From Hyposmocoma kahamanoa (taxonomy: Eukaryota; Arthropoda; Insecta; Lepidoptera; Cosmopterigidae): a stretch of DNA of 64,000 bases. The notes beneath the pieces are model-generated. The model did not search any database. It was not told the DNA's origin and saw only the letters and a list, made by a program, of their open reading frames with translations. This document shows, one piece after another, positions 1 to 9,408 of this stretch; position 1 is the first letter of the stretch, and every line of letters begins with the position of its first letter. The DNA is taken from positions 204,173-268,172 of the forward strand of contig NW_020653772.1 in assembly GCF_003589595.1 (NCBI RefSeq), written 5' to 3'. The position numbers and the translations under genes were made by a program.

Positions 1-53
1 TTTTTTCGTGGTTTTTGTATTAGACCCGTCGTCCGTTTATTTGTAAGTCAATG
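1..53 (+). mobile_element. hAT-like MITE, right end only (copy 1 of 3)
   Basis: The window opens inside a MITE. These 53 bases match the right ends of the copies at 9118-9408 and 55502-55787, finishing in the same terminus gtaagtcaatg. The left part lies outside the window, so the target duplication cannot be checked. Confidence 0.85.
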
Positions 54-180
54 GATACACCAGTTAGTTAGGCGAGGATCGAAATGAAATGCTTTTGACG
101 TGTTATCGTGTATTTGTTTTGTTTTAAGTGTTTTGTTTTTGTTTGTTTTTAATTGTAACTAATAAAATAATGTTTTGCAG

Positions 181-204
181 TGGGTGGACGCTAACAACGA
201 CGAG
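181..204 (+). CDS. hts: Candidate 24-nt microexon of adducin/hts
   Basis: Twenty-four bases (phase 0 at both sides) lie between a good acceptor (branch-like ctaat, T-rich tract, tttgcag) and a gtaatt donor. They read WVDANNDE. The next exon at 3636 also begins with WV, so the two exons would accept the same upstream phase. Vertebrate adducins also have alternative Trp-initiated segments just before the tail. What is seen is the splice-site pair and the open phase. That it is used is inference. It could be a chance match, and transcript evidence would decide. Confidence 0.4.
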
Positions 205-601
205 GTAATTTGACTAAATTTTGTTTTTAATATAAAAATTAACCTCTGGTTTATACAAGGTTTTTGTGCAGCGTAACTTTTTTTTTTGGGACACTGCATT
301 TTGGGTCTATTTCTTTCTTTCTCTTTTTATTATTTATATTCTGGTTCTTTTTTCTTTATTTCTTTGTACAGGATGTTAGATGTTTGGTATAAACGGAATT
401 ATGTAGCTGTGATTGTAGAGGTTACTCCACTTCTCAAGGATAACAAAATTTAGGGAGTGAAGTTATTTTTTACGATCTAAATAGCGTATAATTGTTTTTG
501 TTTGAAAAAACAAATGAGGAAAATATTTTTATAAGACATGGTCAAAAAGGCATGAAGTTACGTCATAACAAAAAGAAAAAAACTAAATTAATACATACCA
601 T

Positions 602-849
602 TGCCTTATTTTCTCAAACTCGTATCTTATAAAGAGTGCTTATTCAGGAGATGGCGAAACTTTCTATTCATTTTAAATTTCTATCAAGGGTGTTAATTTT
701 AATGCATTACTTTAAGTATAGGTAAAAGTCAGTGTGGGAATATAAAGGAAATGTGATATGAAATCAACCTGCAAAATTTGTATAAACAAACCATTTTTTG
801 CATTTCAATAACTTTGTACTTTAAGATACGAGTTTGAGAAAGTAAGGCA
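602..849. mobile_element. Small TIR MITE, 248 bp
   Basis: The ends are inverted repeats of about 28 bp: left tgccttattttctcaaactc at 602 and its near-perfect complement ending at 849. There is no coding capacity and no clear target duplication. The family is not recognised. Confidence 0.6.
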
Positions 850-1794
850 CCGATTTGGTACTTAACTCAGGCACTAATAACTTTTTATGAAACATGACAT
901 CGGGTACTTTTTTGCCAGCTTTGCCACTATCTCGCGTTGCATATTTGGAGAAGGAATTGTATATTTTATATATTATATATACAATATTTTTTGTAATATA
1001 GTTTTGTAATAATGAAATCGGTCGAATCAATACATTTGATGTTACGTAAAATAACTTAATGTGGACCAATCTATACGTAGGTATTGAAAATCCCGTTTTG
1101 GCGGTTTGATGTCGTTCAACGTTAAGAAACTAAACTGACAGTTGTAGATATCAACCCGGTTATATACTAAATAGTAATGTAATGTGTTATTTTCAAACTT
1201 AGGGCTTTAGTGAATTTGAAATAATGTAGTGAATTTATTTTATTCAAATTTATAATTTTTTGTGACGTTTGAAGTCGCAAAAAAATTATTTTAATATTAA
1301 TTTCGCCATTGTTTTTGGCAAATTCTTATCATAAATTTTCTAGATAAGAGACACGTGGCGACGTTTTGTTGGGAGGTCTATGTTTAGCGGAGGACGTCTT
1401 TCGGTTAATAAGGATGATGGTTGTCTTCTCTTTATTTGCTACGTATAAAATTTACATCTTTTTTTAATTCGCCAAAAATATTTTAAACATAACTCTAACA
1501 TCCTGTATTTTTTCCTCGTTCTTCTGTTTTCCAAACTGGCTCTTTACGCGGGTTTACTAAAAAAATATATTTTTATAATGTTGTAACATTGTCATAATGC
1601 ACCGACTTCTTCATTGGGAATAAGATGTTGTGTTCGTTGCATAGCTTCATATTGGGCAAAGGACCTCGAATAGAAAAATCCATTTATTGTTATTTTCATA
1701 GCATCAACTCGATTGTTAAGGGAGTAGAGGTCAAACGACTTATAAATTAGTTATATGTAGGAATTCAAATTTGTGGATTTTTTTTTATAATAGC

Positions 1795-1930
1795 AAGTGA
1801 CGGGACTTAAAAGTCCTGCGCCTGGTGTCGAACGACACGCCTGTTCGTAGCAGTTCTACTGCCGCAGCGCCCGTCACCCTGAGACATAAGTTGACAAGTT
1901 AAATGTTCCTGTAATTTCACCCAGCCCTCT
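1795..1930 (+). repeat. Interspersed repeat B fragment
   Basis: This matches a family found about eleven times in the window, with shared blocks such as cacgcctgt, cctgagacataagttgacaa and gtaatttcacc. It is probably an old SINE or the 3' end of a LINE. This copy is diverged and has lost the middle block. Confidence 0.7.
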
Positions 1931-2627
1931 TACGCATTACATTTTTAATTAATGTTTTTTAACAACAGTGAATTTTTTGGTCAATTTCATTTTCAAATTA
2001 TAAAATTGATTAGAAAAAATCCATCAATTGAAAAAGAAAAAATTAAAAAAACCTAAATTTCAGCAACTTGTAAAATACATTTCCCTAGACACAACGTATC
2101 TCTTAAATCTCAAAAATCTTACTACCTAAGTATAACTAATTATCAAACCAAATGTTTAGACCTTTTTTCTTTCTGAACAGTCGATCAAATCTTGTCTCTT
2201 ATATAGTTTTTTTTAAATATTTTATATCCGGGTTATATTACACCTCTGTTTTGTTGCCTACATTATTGCTTTTAATTTAAAACAAAATATTAATTTTCCG
2301 AAAACTTAATTGTATTAAATATGTGTCAACAGCATTTCATAACAATTACCCTGGTTATTGATTTGAATAAAATTATTTATATCAAATAATAATTTTACTC
2401 AATTTCCTTAAGACATCGAGGCTGTACAGTGTAGGGAAGAGAAAATGTAAAAAAAAATTAGTGAAAAATGTTGCCACACGAAATTATCCTTTCCTGCACC
2501 TTTTTTTTTATTTTTTTCCTAATCATACCTTCCGATATTTAAAAAAAAAGCTTGAGGCAATGAAATGTTTTTATTGAGTAACTTGTTTTGAAGAAGTGGT
2601 AGTATTAATAATTATAACTTTAAAAAG

Positions 2628-2909
2628 AAACCGACCTCAAAATTTTCTGGAATTACATCTAATTGCCATGTTTTATTAAAATCGGTTAACGGAAAGTGGG
2701 TGAAATCCAATGGACCAGATTCATTCCCTAATTTGCGACCCTTAGAGGTGGAACATTTTCTTCAATTTTGAATGGGGCCACTACTGAGGCACTCCCACCT
2801 TTCCAACAAAAAAAAAATCATCAAATTCGGTTCACAAAAGTCGGGATTAATCGCGTAACATATATAAAAACAAAGCCTAGTAAACGCCTCCTTTTTTGAA
2901 GTCGGTTAA
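2628..2909 (-). mobile_element. CGACTTC-type MITE, reverse copy (about 280 bp)
   Basis: It begins with aaccgacctcaaaa and ends with ttttttgaagtcggttaa, the inverted termini of a family also present at 40790-41219, 55190-55471 and 60941-61396. Internal blocks such as cccttagaggtgga are shared. It is internally deleted relative to the longest copy. Confidence 0.75.
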
Positions 2910-3420
2910 AAAAGAAAATTACACTTGATATAAACATGTAATATTAATGCGTAAAAACATTTTTTTGTTACGAAAATTTTAATCAAAAAGCTTTGCATGG
3001 CGAATGTTATTTTGCTTAATAATAAGTTTTTTTTACAAAAGAACTATACTGTACATGCTCGATGACTTACCAGGTTGAAAAAAAAGAGCCATCTTCTATT
3101 CTTTTCTTTTATTTCGTATTGCACAACATCTATTTTTTTCCTCCATTAATCTTGCACCCTATCCTTTTTCTTATACTAATCCTAATTTAGTAATATATAT
3201 TTAAATATACTTTATAGCAAAGATCCGGCAACATTTTTACTAATTCATACTTTTTTTCTCTTTCCTTACACGTACACTTCGAACCAAAAACAAAATGGCG
3301 TCGTCCTGAAAAAATATGGTTGAATTTCAACTACAAATACAAAATGGTTGATCGATTTACAACACTGGATTATTATTCGTGTCATGATTATCTTGTGATT
3401 TTAAACTGATTACTTACTTC

Positions 3421-3635
3421 GTTGGCTTCTGGTGAATGTTGATGACTTCTGATGACCCTGAATAACATTTGATGATCATCTACTCTTTTGATGGACAATG
3501 ATGAACGTACAATAATCATATGAAATGATTATTACACACTTCTGATGAACAATGACGACTACTGATCAACATGGATGACTTCTGATGAACATGGATAACT
3601 TTTGATGACCTTTGATCGCACATTGATGACCTCAG
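3421..3635 (+). repeat. Degenerate intronic minisatellite next to a splice acceptor
   Basis: Variants of a short gatgacttctgatgaacatg-like motif recur many times with an irregular period of about 12-24 bp. The array continues to the AG of the acceptor used by the exon at 3636, so part of the 3' splice site is itself the repeat (cattgatgacctcag). Confidence 0.65.
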
Positions 3636-3746
3636 TGGGTACAAGATGGGTCGCCGGCGCATTCAGGCACGCCGGTTAAGATTGACACTCTGCAATTTGT
3701 TCCGAAGAATACCAACCCAAAGGAGTTCAAGGCATTGCAACAACAG
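3636..3746 (+). CDS. hts: Adducin/hts exon: tail start with VPxNTNPKEF block
   Basis: This 37-codon exon lies between ctcag and gtattc and is phase 0 on both sides. It reads WVQDGSPAHSGTPVKI followed by a QFVPKNTNPKEFK block. Gly-Thr-Pro-hydrophobic-Lys-Ile followed by QFVPxNTNP is the conserved neck/tail segment of animal adducins, which cap and crosslink spectrin-actin at the membrane skeleton. The adducin head (aldolase-like domain) must be encoded upstream of the window. The three Gln codons at its 3' end join directly to the next exon without a frame change. I am sure of the family. The symbol hts follows the single insect adducin gene. Confidence 0.9.
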
Positions 3747-4497
3747 GTATTCTTTTTTTTTACTATCGCATGTGTGAATGAAAGTTATACATAGTTAAAA
3801 AAAGGTTTAGCTATAAATTAGACGTGGAACGTCGACGCATGTATAATGGTGTGAAGATTTAGTATGGAAGATCTGTATATAATTTATTTCGCGATTTTGG
3901 GGTGGTTCTCAATAATCAATTAATGGATTAAAATCGCCAACGATCAAAGAGGTTTGCTTAGTAAATAAATAGGTCAAATTCGTCACCTTTTCGGTGAAGG
4001 AAAGAAGAGACCCCGTGCCCAGCAATGGGACGTAGCTATGATAGAGAGTGTATGAAAGCTTTGACGCATGTGATGAGTCATTTGTGCAAGTGGCTGTTGT
4101 GTTTCTACCCTGGACCCCGATTCAGAACTCTTCGATATTTTAACCGAATCCTTCGGTTCGATATCGTTCACGATTCGAAGGGTGCTTTCCGAGCTATTCC
4201 GAACATTCGAGTTAAAGGTCGGTGACATAGATTATAAGAAAAATGAATACATTTGAAGACTTTAAAGGCCTAAAATGTAGGAATGCATTAGTCTTGCATT
4301 AAAATAACAAAACGTTTGTAGCCTTTGACGTCCGATTCGGGTATTGTGAATAAACACGAAAAGAAATCGATCGACAACTAAGTTATCGTAGAAGATTCTG
4401 AATCGACTCCCTGATGGAAAAAGGCGGGAAGTAAATTTATGTGTTATTCTTTATAATGCCTTAGTAACGTGTATTCTAATAGTTAATTACAATATAG
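3747..4497 (+). other. Intron with repeat fragments
   Basis: It holds an antisense piece of the lepidopteran 'cccagcaatgggacg' interspersed repeat (about 3975-4080) and a 304-bp copy of MITE-D in reverse orientation (4109-4412). No exon is seen. Confidence 0.7.
4109..4412 (-). mobile_element. MITE-D copy (reverse, internally deleted)
   Basis: It is bounded by cctggaccccgattcag and the complement of ccatcagggagtcgattcag, the inverted ends also seen at 14612-15084 and 26509-27048. The shared interior includes the block around ggcctttaaagtctt. It is shorter than the other two copies. Confidence 0.7.
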
Positions 4498-4629
4498 ATA
4501 AAGGACAACCGTCGTGCAGACAAAATCAGCGCTGGTCCCCAGTCTCATATCCTCGAAGGCGTGTCCTGGGACGAAGCTAGCAAGCTGGTGGGTGAAGATG
4601 CTGCCAATACGCATACCGGAGATCACGTT
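4498..4629 (+). CDS. hts: Adducin/hts exon: AGPQSHILEG block
   Basis: This 44-codon exon, phase 0 on both sides, lies between an atatag acceptor and a gtgagt donor. It encodes KDNRRADKISAGPQSHILEG, then VSWDEASKL and an acidic stretch ending TGDHV. The AGPQSxhL motif after a basic helix is a hallmark of the adducin tail in insects and vertebrates. It joins in frame to the exon at 5249, where VLMGAASKGI continues the conserved block. No oddity is visible. Confidence 0.92.
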
Positions 4630-4984
4630 GTGAGTATACTCTGTGTTCAATGTCTATCTAGGTTCGATATCCTTTGCTCTGAGGGAATCCTCTAGTTTGA
4701 GACCGTGTAATCGTGATGGGCAGCGGCGTAGACGCAGTGTAGAATTTCTTCTACAGCACACCATTTTTAAAATAGAAATAAATATTAATTATACTATTAT
4801 TTGTAAATTCAATTTAATTTAATTCTTAATTATTTACTTCATTAATAATAACAATTTTCCGTTAATAAAATTCAATTTAATTGTTATGTAACGTAATGTA
4901 ATAATAAGTAATGTCAAATTTATTCATGGGTGTATATATACAAAAGAAACATTTTATTTATTTATTATTGTAAAAAAAACAGTC

Positions 4985-5148
4985 AACATCCCTCCCTTGC
5001 CGAGCCTCCCTTGGCGAGTGGCTTGCACACCGGTTTTCATTGTCGCCATCTCTGAGGTCCCGGGTTTGATCCCCGCCTGGGCAATATAGAAAAAAACTAT
5101 ATTGGGTCTGGGTGTTTGTGGTACCGTCGTTGTTTCCGATTTCCATAA
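4985..5148 (+). mobile_element. tRNA-derived SINE (family 1)
   Basis: A tRNA-like head contains ccgagcctccc, ggcgagtggcttgcacaccg and a B-box-like gggtttgatcccc, followed by a short tail with tgggtctgggtgtttg. It sits in the intron between adducin exons. It is a SINE rather than a tRNA gene because no acceptor stem or full cloverleaf is present. Confidence 0.6.
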
Positions 5149-5248
5149 CACAAGTTCTTTAGCTACTTACTTTGGAATCAGAGCAACGTATGTGTTGTGT
5201 ATAAAAAAGAAATGGATCTTTAAATGACCATTTTATATGTAATGACAG

Positions 5249-5408
5249 GTGCTGATGGGTGCGGCATCCAAGGGCATAATCCAGCGTGGTTACCAGCACC
5301 ACGCCACCGTGTACAGCGCACCATACGCGCGCAACCCCTTCGACCACATCTCTGACAGGGAGATTGACGAGTACCGGCGTATCGTGGAGCGCAAGCAGCG
5401 ATCTGATT
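5249..5408 (+). CDS. hts: Adducin/hts exon: SKGIIQRGYQ and NPF block
   Basis: This 160-nt exon runs from phase 0 to phase 1, between gacag and gtacgt. It encodes VLMGAASKGIIQRGYQHHAT, then VYSAPYARNPFDHISDREID and an EYRRIVERKQ helix. The NPF-x2-hydrophobic-(T/S)-(D/E) segment followed by a charged EYxxxVERKQ helix is the end of the conserved adducin core tail. The phase-1 donor sets up the phase shared by all downstream alternative exons. Confidence 0.93.
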
Positions 5409-5454
5409 GTACGTATAAATAACTATACTCAGTAAAACTAAGCTTCATTAAACT

Positions 5455-5530
5455 GCCTTCATTGCCGAATGGTTGCCATGCTGGTCTGCCACGCAGAGGT
5501 AACCACAAATTACACCCCATGGAAAAAAAA
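5455..5530 (+). mobile_element. SINE family 2, internally deleted copy
   Basis: The sequence gccgaatggttgccatgctg, then ctgccacgcagagg, is joined directly to the tail piece aaccacaaattacacccc. This is a deletion derivative of the SINE at 5968. Confidence 0.55.
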
Positions 5531-5589
5531 CAATGGTGCCCGTAAGCCTCGATTGCTATCAGAACCTTGTTGCCAAAACTCACACATTC

Positions 5590-5945
5590 TAAATTTGAAA
5601 CACTACAAAATTTTGATATTGATTGGTCGTGGTTTCAAATTTAAAAAGAAATAACAATTTCTGGATTGTTAACATAATTTAAACTTTACCCTGTTGGCAT
5701 ATCGTTGAAAGTTCAATACCATCAATACCTATTATTGCAAGTTACGATGCTTTTATATTATATTGAATTTCAATCAATGTGCTGCCATCTAGCGGTTAAT
5801 TGCTGAACAACGACGAATTGGAGTTAATAATTTAGTTCTCCAAAAAGAAGCGGCCATCTTGCAAGGATGTAAGCTTTACTTCCGTTTCTTGTAACAAAAG
5901 AATTCTTTCGATAAACAAAAAATAAAACTTTACTTTCTGATGATA
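5590..5945 (+). mobile_element. Repeat pair member (MITE-like, about 350 bp)
   Basis: This is highly similar to 59960-60215. Shared blocks include ttctggattgttaa, gttgacatatcgt-type sequence, catcaatacctatt, aatcaatgtgctg and tttcgataaacaaaaaat. The family is not recognised. The copies lie in introns of the two different genes. Confidence 0.6.
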
Positions 5946-5967
5946 TTGAATACCAATATCATCATAA

Positions 5968-6150
5968 ACCACCTCCGTGGCCGAACGGTTCCCATGACTG
6001 CCACGCAGAGGTCCCAGGTTCGATTCCCGGGCCGAGAGAAATATTTATATGACCTACATTTATTTCTCTCGTGAGTTTGGGTGTAATTTGTGGTTGTCTA
6101 TGTGTGTGTCCATGGCACCCGCGACACAGGGTTTCCCTAGTGCGGGGCTA
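5968..6150 (+). mobile_element. tRNA-derived SINE (family 2), near-complete
   Basis: The head cctccgtggccgaacggttc has a B box (ggttcgattcccgg). The body ends ttgggtgtaatttgtggttg, then tgtccatggcacccgcgaca. Fragments of the same family occur at 5455, 6369, 29085, 46985, 52553 and 55018. Confidence 0.75.
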
Positions 6151-6368
6151 TGTTGAGTGTGTGCGTTATTATTATTATTACCACCACGGTTAATATTTTA
6201 GGTGCGGCTGTCATTTTTGCACTCCAAAACAGCACAATAAGGCATTTTTCTAGGATTTTAGAGAATTTGCACGAAAGAATGACACAACCATACCATACAA
6301 AACTAAAATGGCTGACGGGTATGAGGTTTGAGGTTGAATCTCAAGTTTGAGTTTAGATTGTATGAGAT

Positions 6369-6492
6369 ACTGCCTCCGTGGCCAAACGTTTACCCTGCTG
6401 GACTGCCACGCAGAAGTCCCGGGTGCGACTCCCGGGCCGGGGTAATATTTGTTTAGCCTACATTTATTTCTCTCGTGAGCTTGGGTGTAACA
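6369..6492 (+). mobile_element. SINE family 2 copy, 3'-truncated
   Basis: The tRNA-like head ctgcctccgtggccaaacg, a B box variant (ggtgcgactcccgg) and the catttatttctctcgtgag block stop at gggtgtaac. The flanking piece 6500-6570 is an inverted match to sequence at 60360-60420. Confidence 0.65.
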
Positions 6493-6704
6493 CTAAACAA
6501 TAAATACAGTAGAAGTGGTTAGTTAGCATCTGACGCGTGCCAACAATAGGTTTCGAAAGACCTATTAGAGCTTGGTCCGCTCTTTTCGCTTTATATGGTA
6601 ATCGAGAAGAGATGAGAAGAAATCGAGAATCGATGTTAAAATATATCAACTGAATTGTGACATTTAAATCATGATGAGATTTGTTGTCAAATCTGTATTT
6701 TCAG

Positions 6705-6800
6705 ATGACACAGACCTGTCTGAATCGGAAGCGATCTCGGCTGCGCAAATAACATCACCAGCTAGCGCGCCTTCGGAGACCGAAGAGGAGTCTCGCGATG
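6705..6800 (+). CDS. hts: Adducin/hts cassette exon (acidic linker 1)
   Basis: This 96-nt exon, phase 1 to phase 1, lies between ttttcag and gtaagt. Joined to the preceding exon it reads YDTDLSESEAISAAQ, then ITSPASAPSETEEESRDG. It is Ser/Glu-rich, like the poorly conserved variable tail of adducins between the core and the MARCKS domain. Its length is a multiple of three with equal phases, so it could be skipped without a frameshift. Homology of the residues is weak. The call rests on splice signals, phase and position. Confidence 0.82.
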
Positions 6801-7726
6801 GTAAGTTTTTTTTCATCACACTTGCTCATAAGTAGTATGATTACATGGTGGCTAACTTGTCTGTAAAGTCCCATTACAGCCATGGTCGGTAAGGAGTTTT
6901 TTTAAATTTACAGCACGACTAGTAAGTAGTTGCTTGAACTTAAACCTGACCTATGTAAGGAAGTATCCTTAGCAAGGAGGTTACTTATGTTCATAATTAA
7001 AACATTCGCTTGAAATATTATCCAAACGGATATTTAATTACAATTCAGCCACATACTACTTAAATACTTAGTATAAATAATTTATTATGATTTTAGTTAT
7101 TTCCTGTGTAAAAATGTAGCAATTTTGTTAATATTTTTTTTTGTCCGTGTTATATTATTATCTATGGAAAAAAGCTTGCCATTTTCAAAATCCACAATTG
7201 TAGTGTTGTGAACCATATTTATTCATACAAGACATAAACATTGTATTTATTTCCTCGCAAATGTGATGAAAAGTATTGTATGTATCACGGAATTCCTGAT
7301 AAAAAAAAACTCGAGTTATTTAAGCCCTCAGCATTCGGCTTCGGGCTTTTAATAGGTCCTCCTTGGTATTTTCTTTGTTACCGTCCTTAAAACACAATGT
7401 GCTAATATTTACATCGGGATTATCTTTAAAATGAAACATCCGAATCTTTAATTTCATCATCAACCCTTTTACACGTCCCACTGCTGGGCATGGTCTCCTC
7501 TCAGGCGAAGGTTTAGGCCATAGTCCGCCACGCTAGCCTAATGCGAGCTTTTGATTGGTAAATGGAAGTGAATGGTTAATTTTATTGTTCTCTGACGCTA
7601 TGTTCTATGACACTATATCTGTGATTATAAAGGGAGGTATTACCCACTCATAAATGTATTATTTCCTTGAAGTTTGGTCAAATACACGCTACCCTTGATG
7701 ATGATATGAATGGTTAATAATTCCAG
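6801..7726 (+). other. Intron
   Basis: It is AT-rich. At 7452-7560 lies a fragment of the lepidopteran interspersed repeat with cgtcccactgctgggcatgg. Nothing else is recognised. Confidence 0.6.
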
Positions 7727-7798
7727 AGCACCGCGTATTGAGAATAGAAACGAAGCAAGCCCCAATCAGGAGCCAGCCTGAAGTTGTGCTCTCCGACG
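7727..7798 (+). CDS. hts: Adducin/hts cassette exon (linker 2)
   Basis: This 72-nt exon, phase 1 to phase 1, lies between ttccag and gtgagt. It reads EHRVLRIETKQAPIRSQPEV then VLSDG. It is in frame with both neighbours and has no stop. It belongs to the variable adducin tail, with no domain assigned. Its symmetric phase makes it a possible cassette exon. Confidence 0.78.
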
Positions 7799-8231
7799 GT
7801 GAGTATGCAAATAAATTTCATATAATACTTATCTTTTATACAGGCTGTACTGGATGGTGTATTGAGAACTTGATGAATTAGACTCTAGTTGCTGGTATTT
7901 ATTGCTGTTAGAGGAATTTTATGTGTTTTTTTATACATATAAGGCATCTATTGCGATCTTAGATAGATATGGTGTACATTTGACCTTTTGACCGCCAATG
8001 ACAAAAACTAGTTTTCGTGCCCTGGACGCCAAGCCTAGTGATATGACGTATTATGAATTTCCACATATATTGCTTCAATCTTTTATCTCCTAAGTTACAG
8101 AAGAATATAACCGAGCATAAAATGCAACTATGAAACCGTACTTAACTAGAATATAAAAATAATACATGGAATATCTTAATATTTGTTTATTAATTTCAAT
8201 TGAAAATGAAGGAGTTTTGTTAACACTTTAA

Positions 8232-8810
8232 GGCTCAACTCACACTGGCGCAGAGTCGAAGCGTCGCGTCATGTTTTTCGCCTATAGCATATTCATCTCT
8301 ATTTTCCCATTATTAAAGCACAAATTTGTGTTTTGCAAATATGGAATCGAGCATCGACGCGCATCGACGTTTGGTAGCATTCTAGCAATTCCGCGCGTCA
8401 CTAGGGCGCTGTAAGACGTCAGACGCCAGACGCCGACCACACTGTGGTCCCGACGCACTAATGCAAGAATCGTCGGTTATTATACAACTTCTGCGTACTT
8501 GGATGGCAAAAGTCCGTGGTAGTAACCCGTTAGCGGTTAGCTCATGGAGGTAGTCTCGATCTCTGATGTTTCAAATAAAAAAAAAATATTGTAAATGTTA
8601 TTTACAAAGAGCAACCCCTAGAGTTTCTTACTAATTCTTCTCAGGGGAATCTGCCTTACGAATGAGCGGTAGAGTTTAACCATTGTGACGATTTCAAGTG
8701 TAATAATGCTTACTTATGAAATAAAGATTATTTTGAATTTTAATTTGAATTTGAGTTGAAAAACAGGACGCGACTCGACGCTTCGACTTTGCGCCAGTGT
8801 GAGTTGAACC
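8232..8810. mobile_element. PIF/Harbinger-like MITE, 579 bp, TAA target duplication
   Basis: The inverted termini are ggctcaactcacactggcgc and its complement ending gtgagttgaacc, each followed inward by a tcgaagcgtcg-like block. It is flanked on both sides by TAA (8229-8231 and 8811-8813), the 3-bp target duplication typical of PIF/Harbinger elements. It carries a LINE-like tail inside (about 8600-8755, with an ataaagattattttgaattt end), so it may be a nested insertion. A partial copy lies at about 58230-58350. Confidence 0.7.
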
Positions 8811-9117
8811 TAAGGCATCACTGGCGTATCAGCCAAGTTAATGTAAGACGCTTTAAAACGTTCATGGCGGTCAAAGGGTTAAAAAAAAATTCAATATCTA
8901 AATATGAGCCGTGTTAGGCTACCACAAAACAGATTTTTTTTCATATTAGTGTCTAAAAATTAAATGAAACTAAAACTCAAATTAACCTTTCACATTATTA
9001 ATTATTTTTATGAATGTACATTATTGGTTGATTAATGTTGCCCTTTACACTATCAAATCGTTTTGAAACAAATAGAAGTTTTTACCAAAAAGAATTTTGT
9101 AAATCTATAGGTGAGAC

Positions 9118-9408
9118 CATTGACTTACAATTATATGGACGTCGGGTCCGCGCTAAAAAGTGTCCGAACTTATAGGGCGTTAAAATCGTATACAGAGCGT
9201 CATTCACGCTTTAGTCTTCGTTTGTTCGACTGACAGCGAAGCAAGCAAAATTAGACAGTACTGCGATGACATTACAATTTAAATTCAACGTTTTAGCTTT
9301 TTCATATTCCTTTACGCGTCATGTCACTACGTTTAAATAGGTTGACTTGGGACATTTTTTTCGTGGTTTTTGTATTAGACCCGTCGTCCATTTATTTGTA
9401 AGTCAATG
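9118..9408. mobile_element. hAT-like MITE, 291 bp, 8-bp target duplication (copy 2)
   Basis: The termini cattgacttacaattatatg and the complement of catttatttgtaagtcaatg form inverted repeats of about 30 bp, with gacgtcgggtc inside. The identical octamer ggtgagac flanks both sides (9110-9117 and 9409-9416). An 8-bp duplication is the signature of hAT transposition. There is no coding capacity. The copy at 55502-55787 is highly similar. Confidence 0.85.

Larger units (their letters stand above)
205..3635 (+). other. Intron (or 5' intronic flank) of adducin/hts with old repeats
   Basis: I see no coding exon in this 3.4-kb stretch. It is very AT-rich. It contains a short TIR MITE (602-849), a piece of interspersed repeat B (1795-1930), a reverse copy of the CGACTTC-MITE (2628-2909) and a degenerate minisatellite that runs into the 3' splice site (3421-3635). 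Confidence 0.7.

Noticed and set aside
821..1069. 82-codon minus-strand frame
   Set aside because: It is AT-rich and has no features. It overlaps the end of a TIR MITE.
5968..6030. tRNA gene
   Set aside because: A and B boxes are recognisable, but the sequence does not close into a cloverleaf with an acceptor stem and is repeated with a common 3' body, so it is a SINE head.
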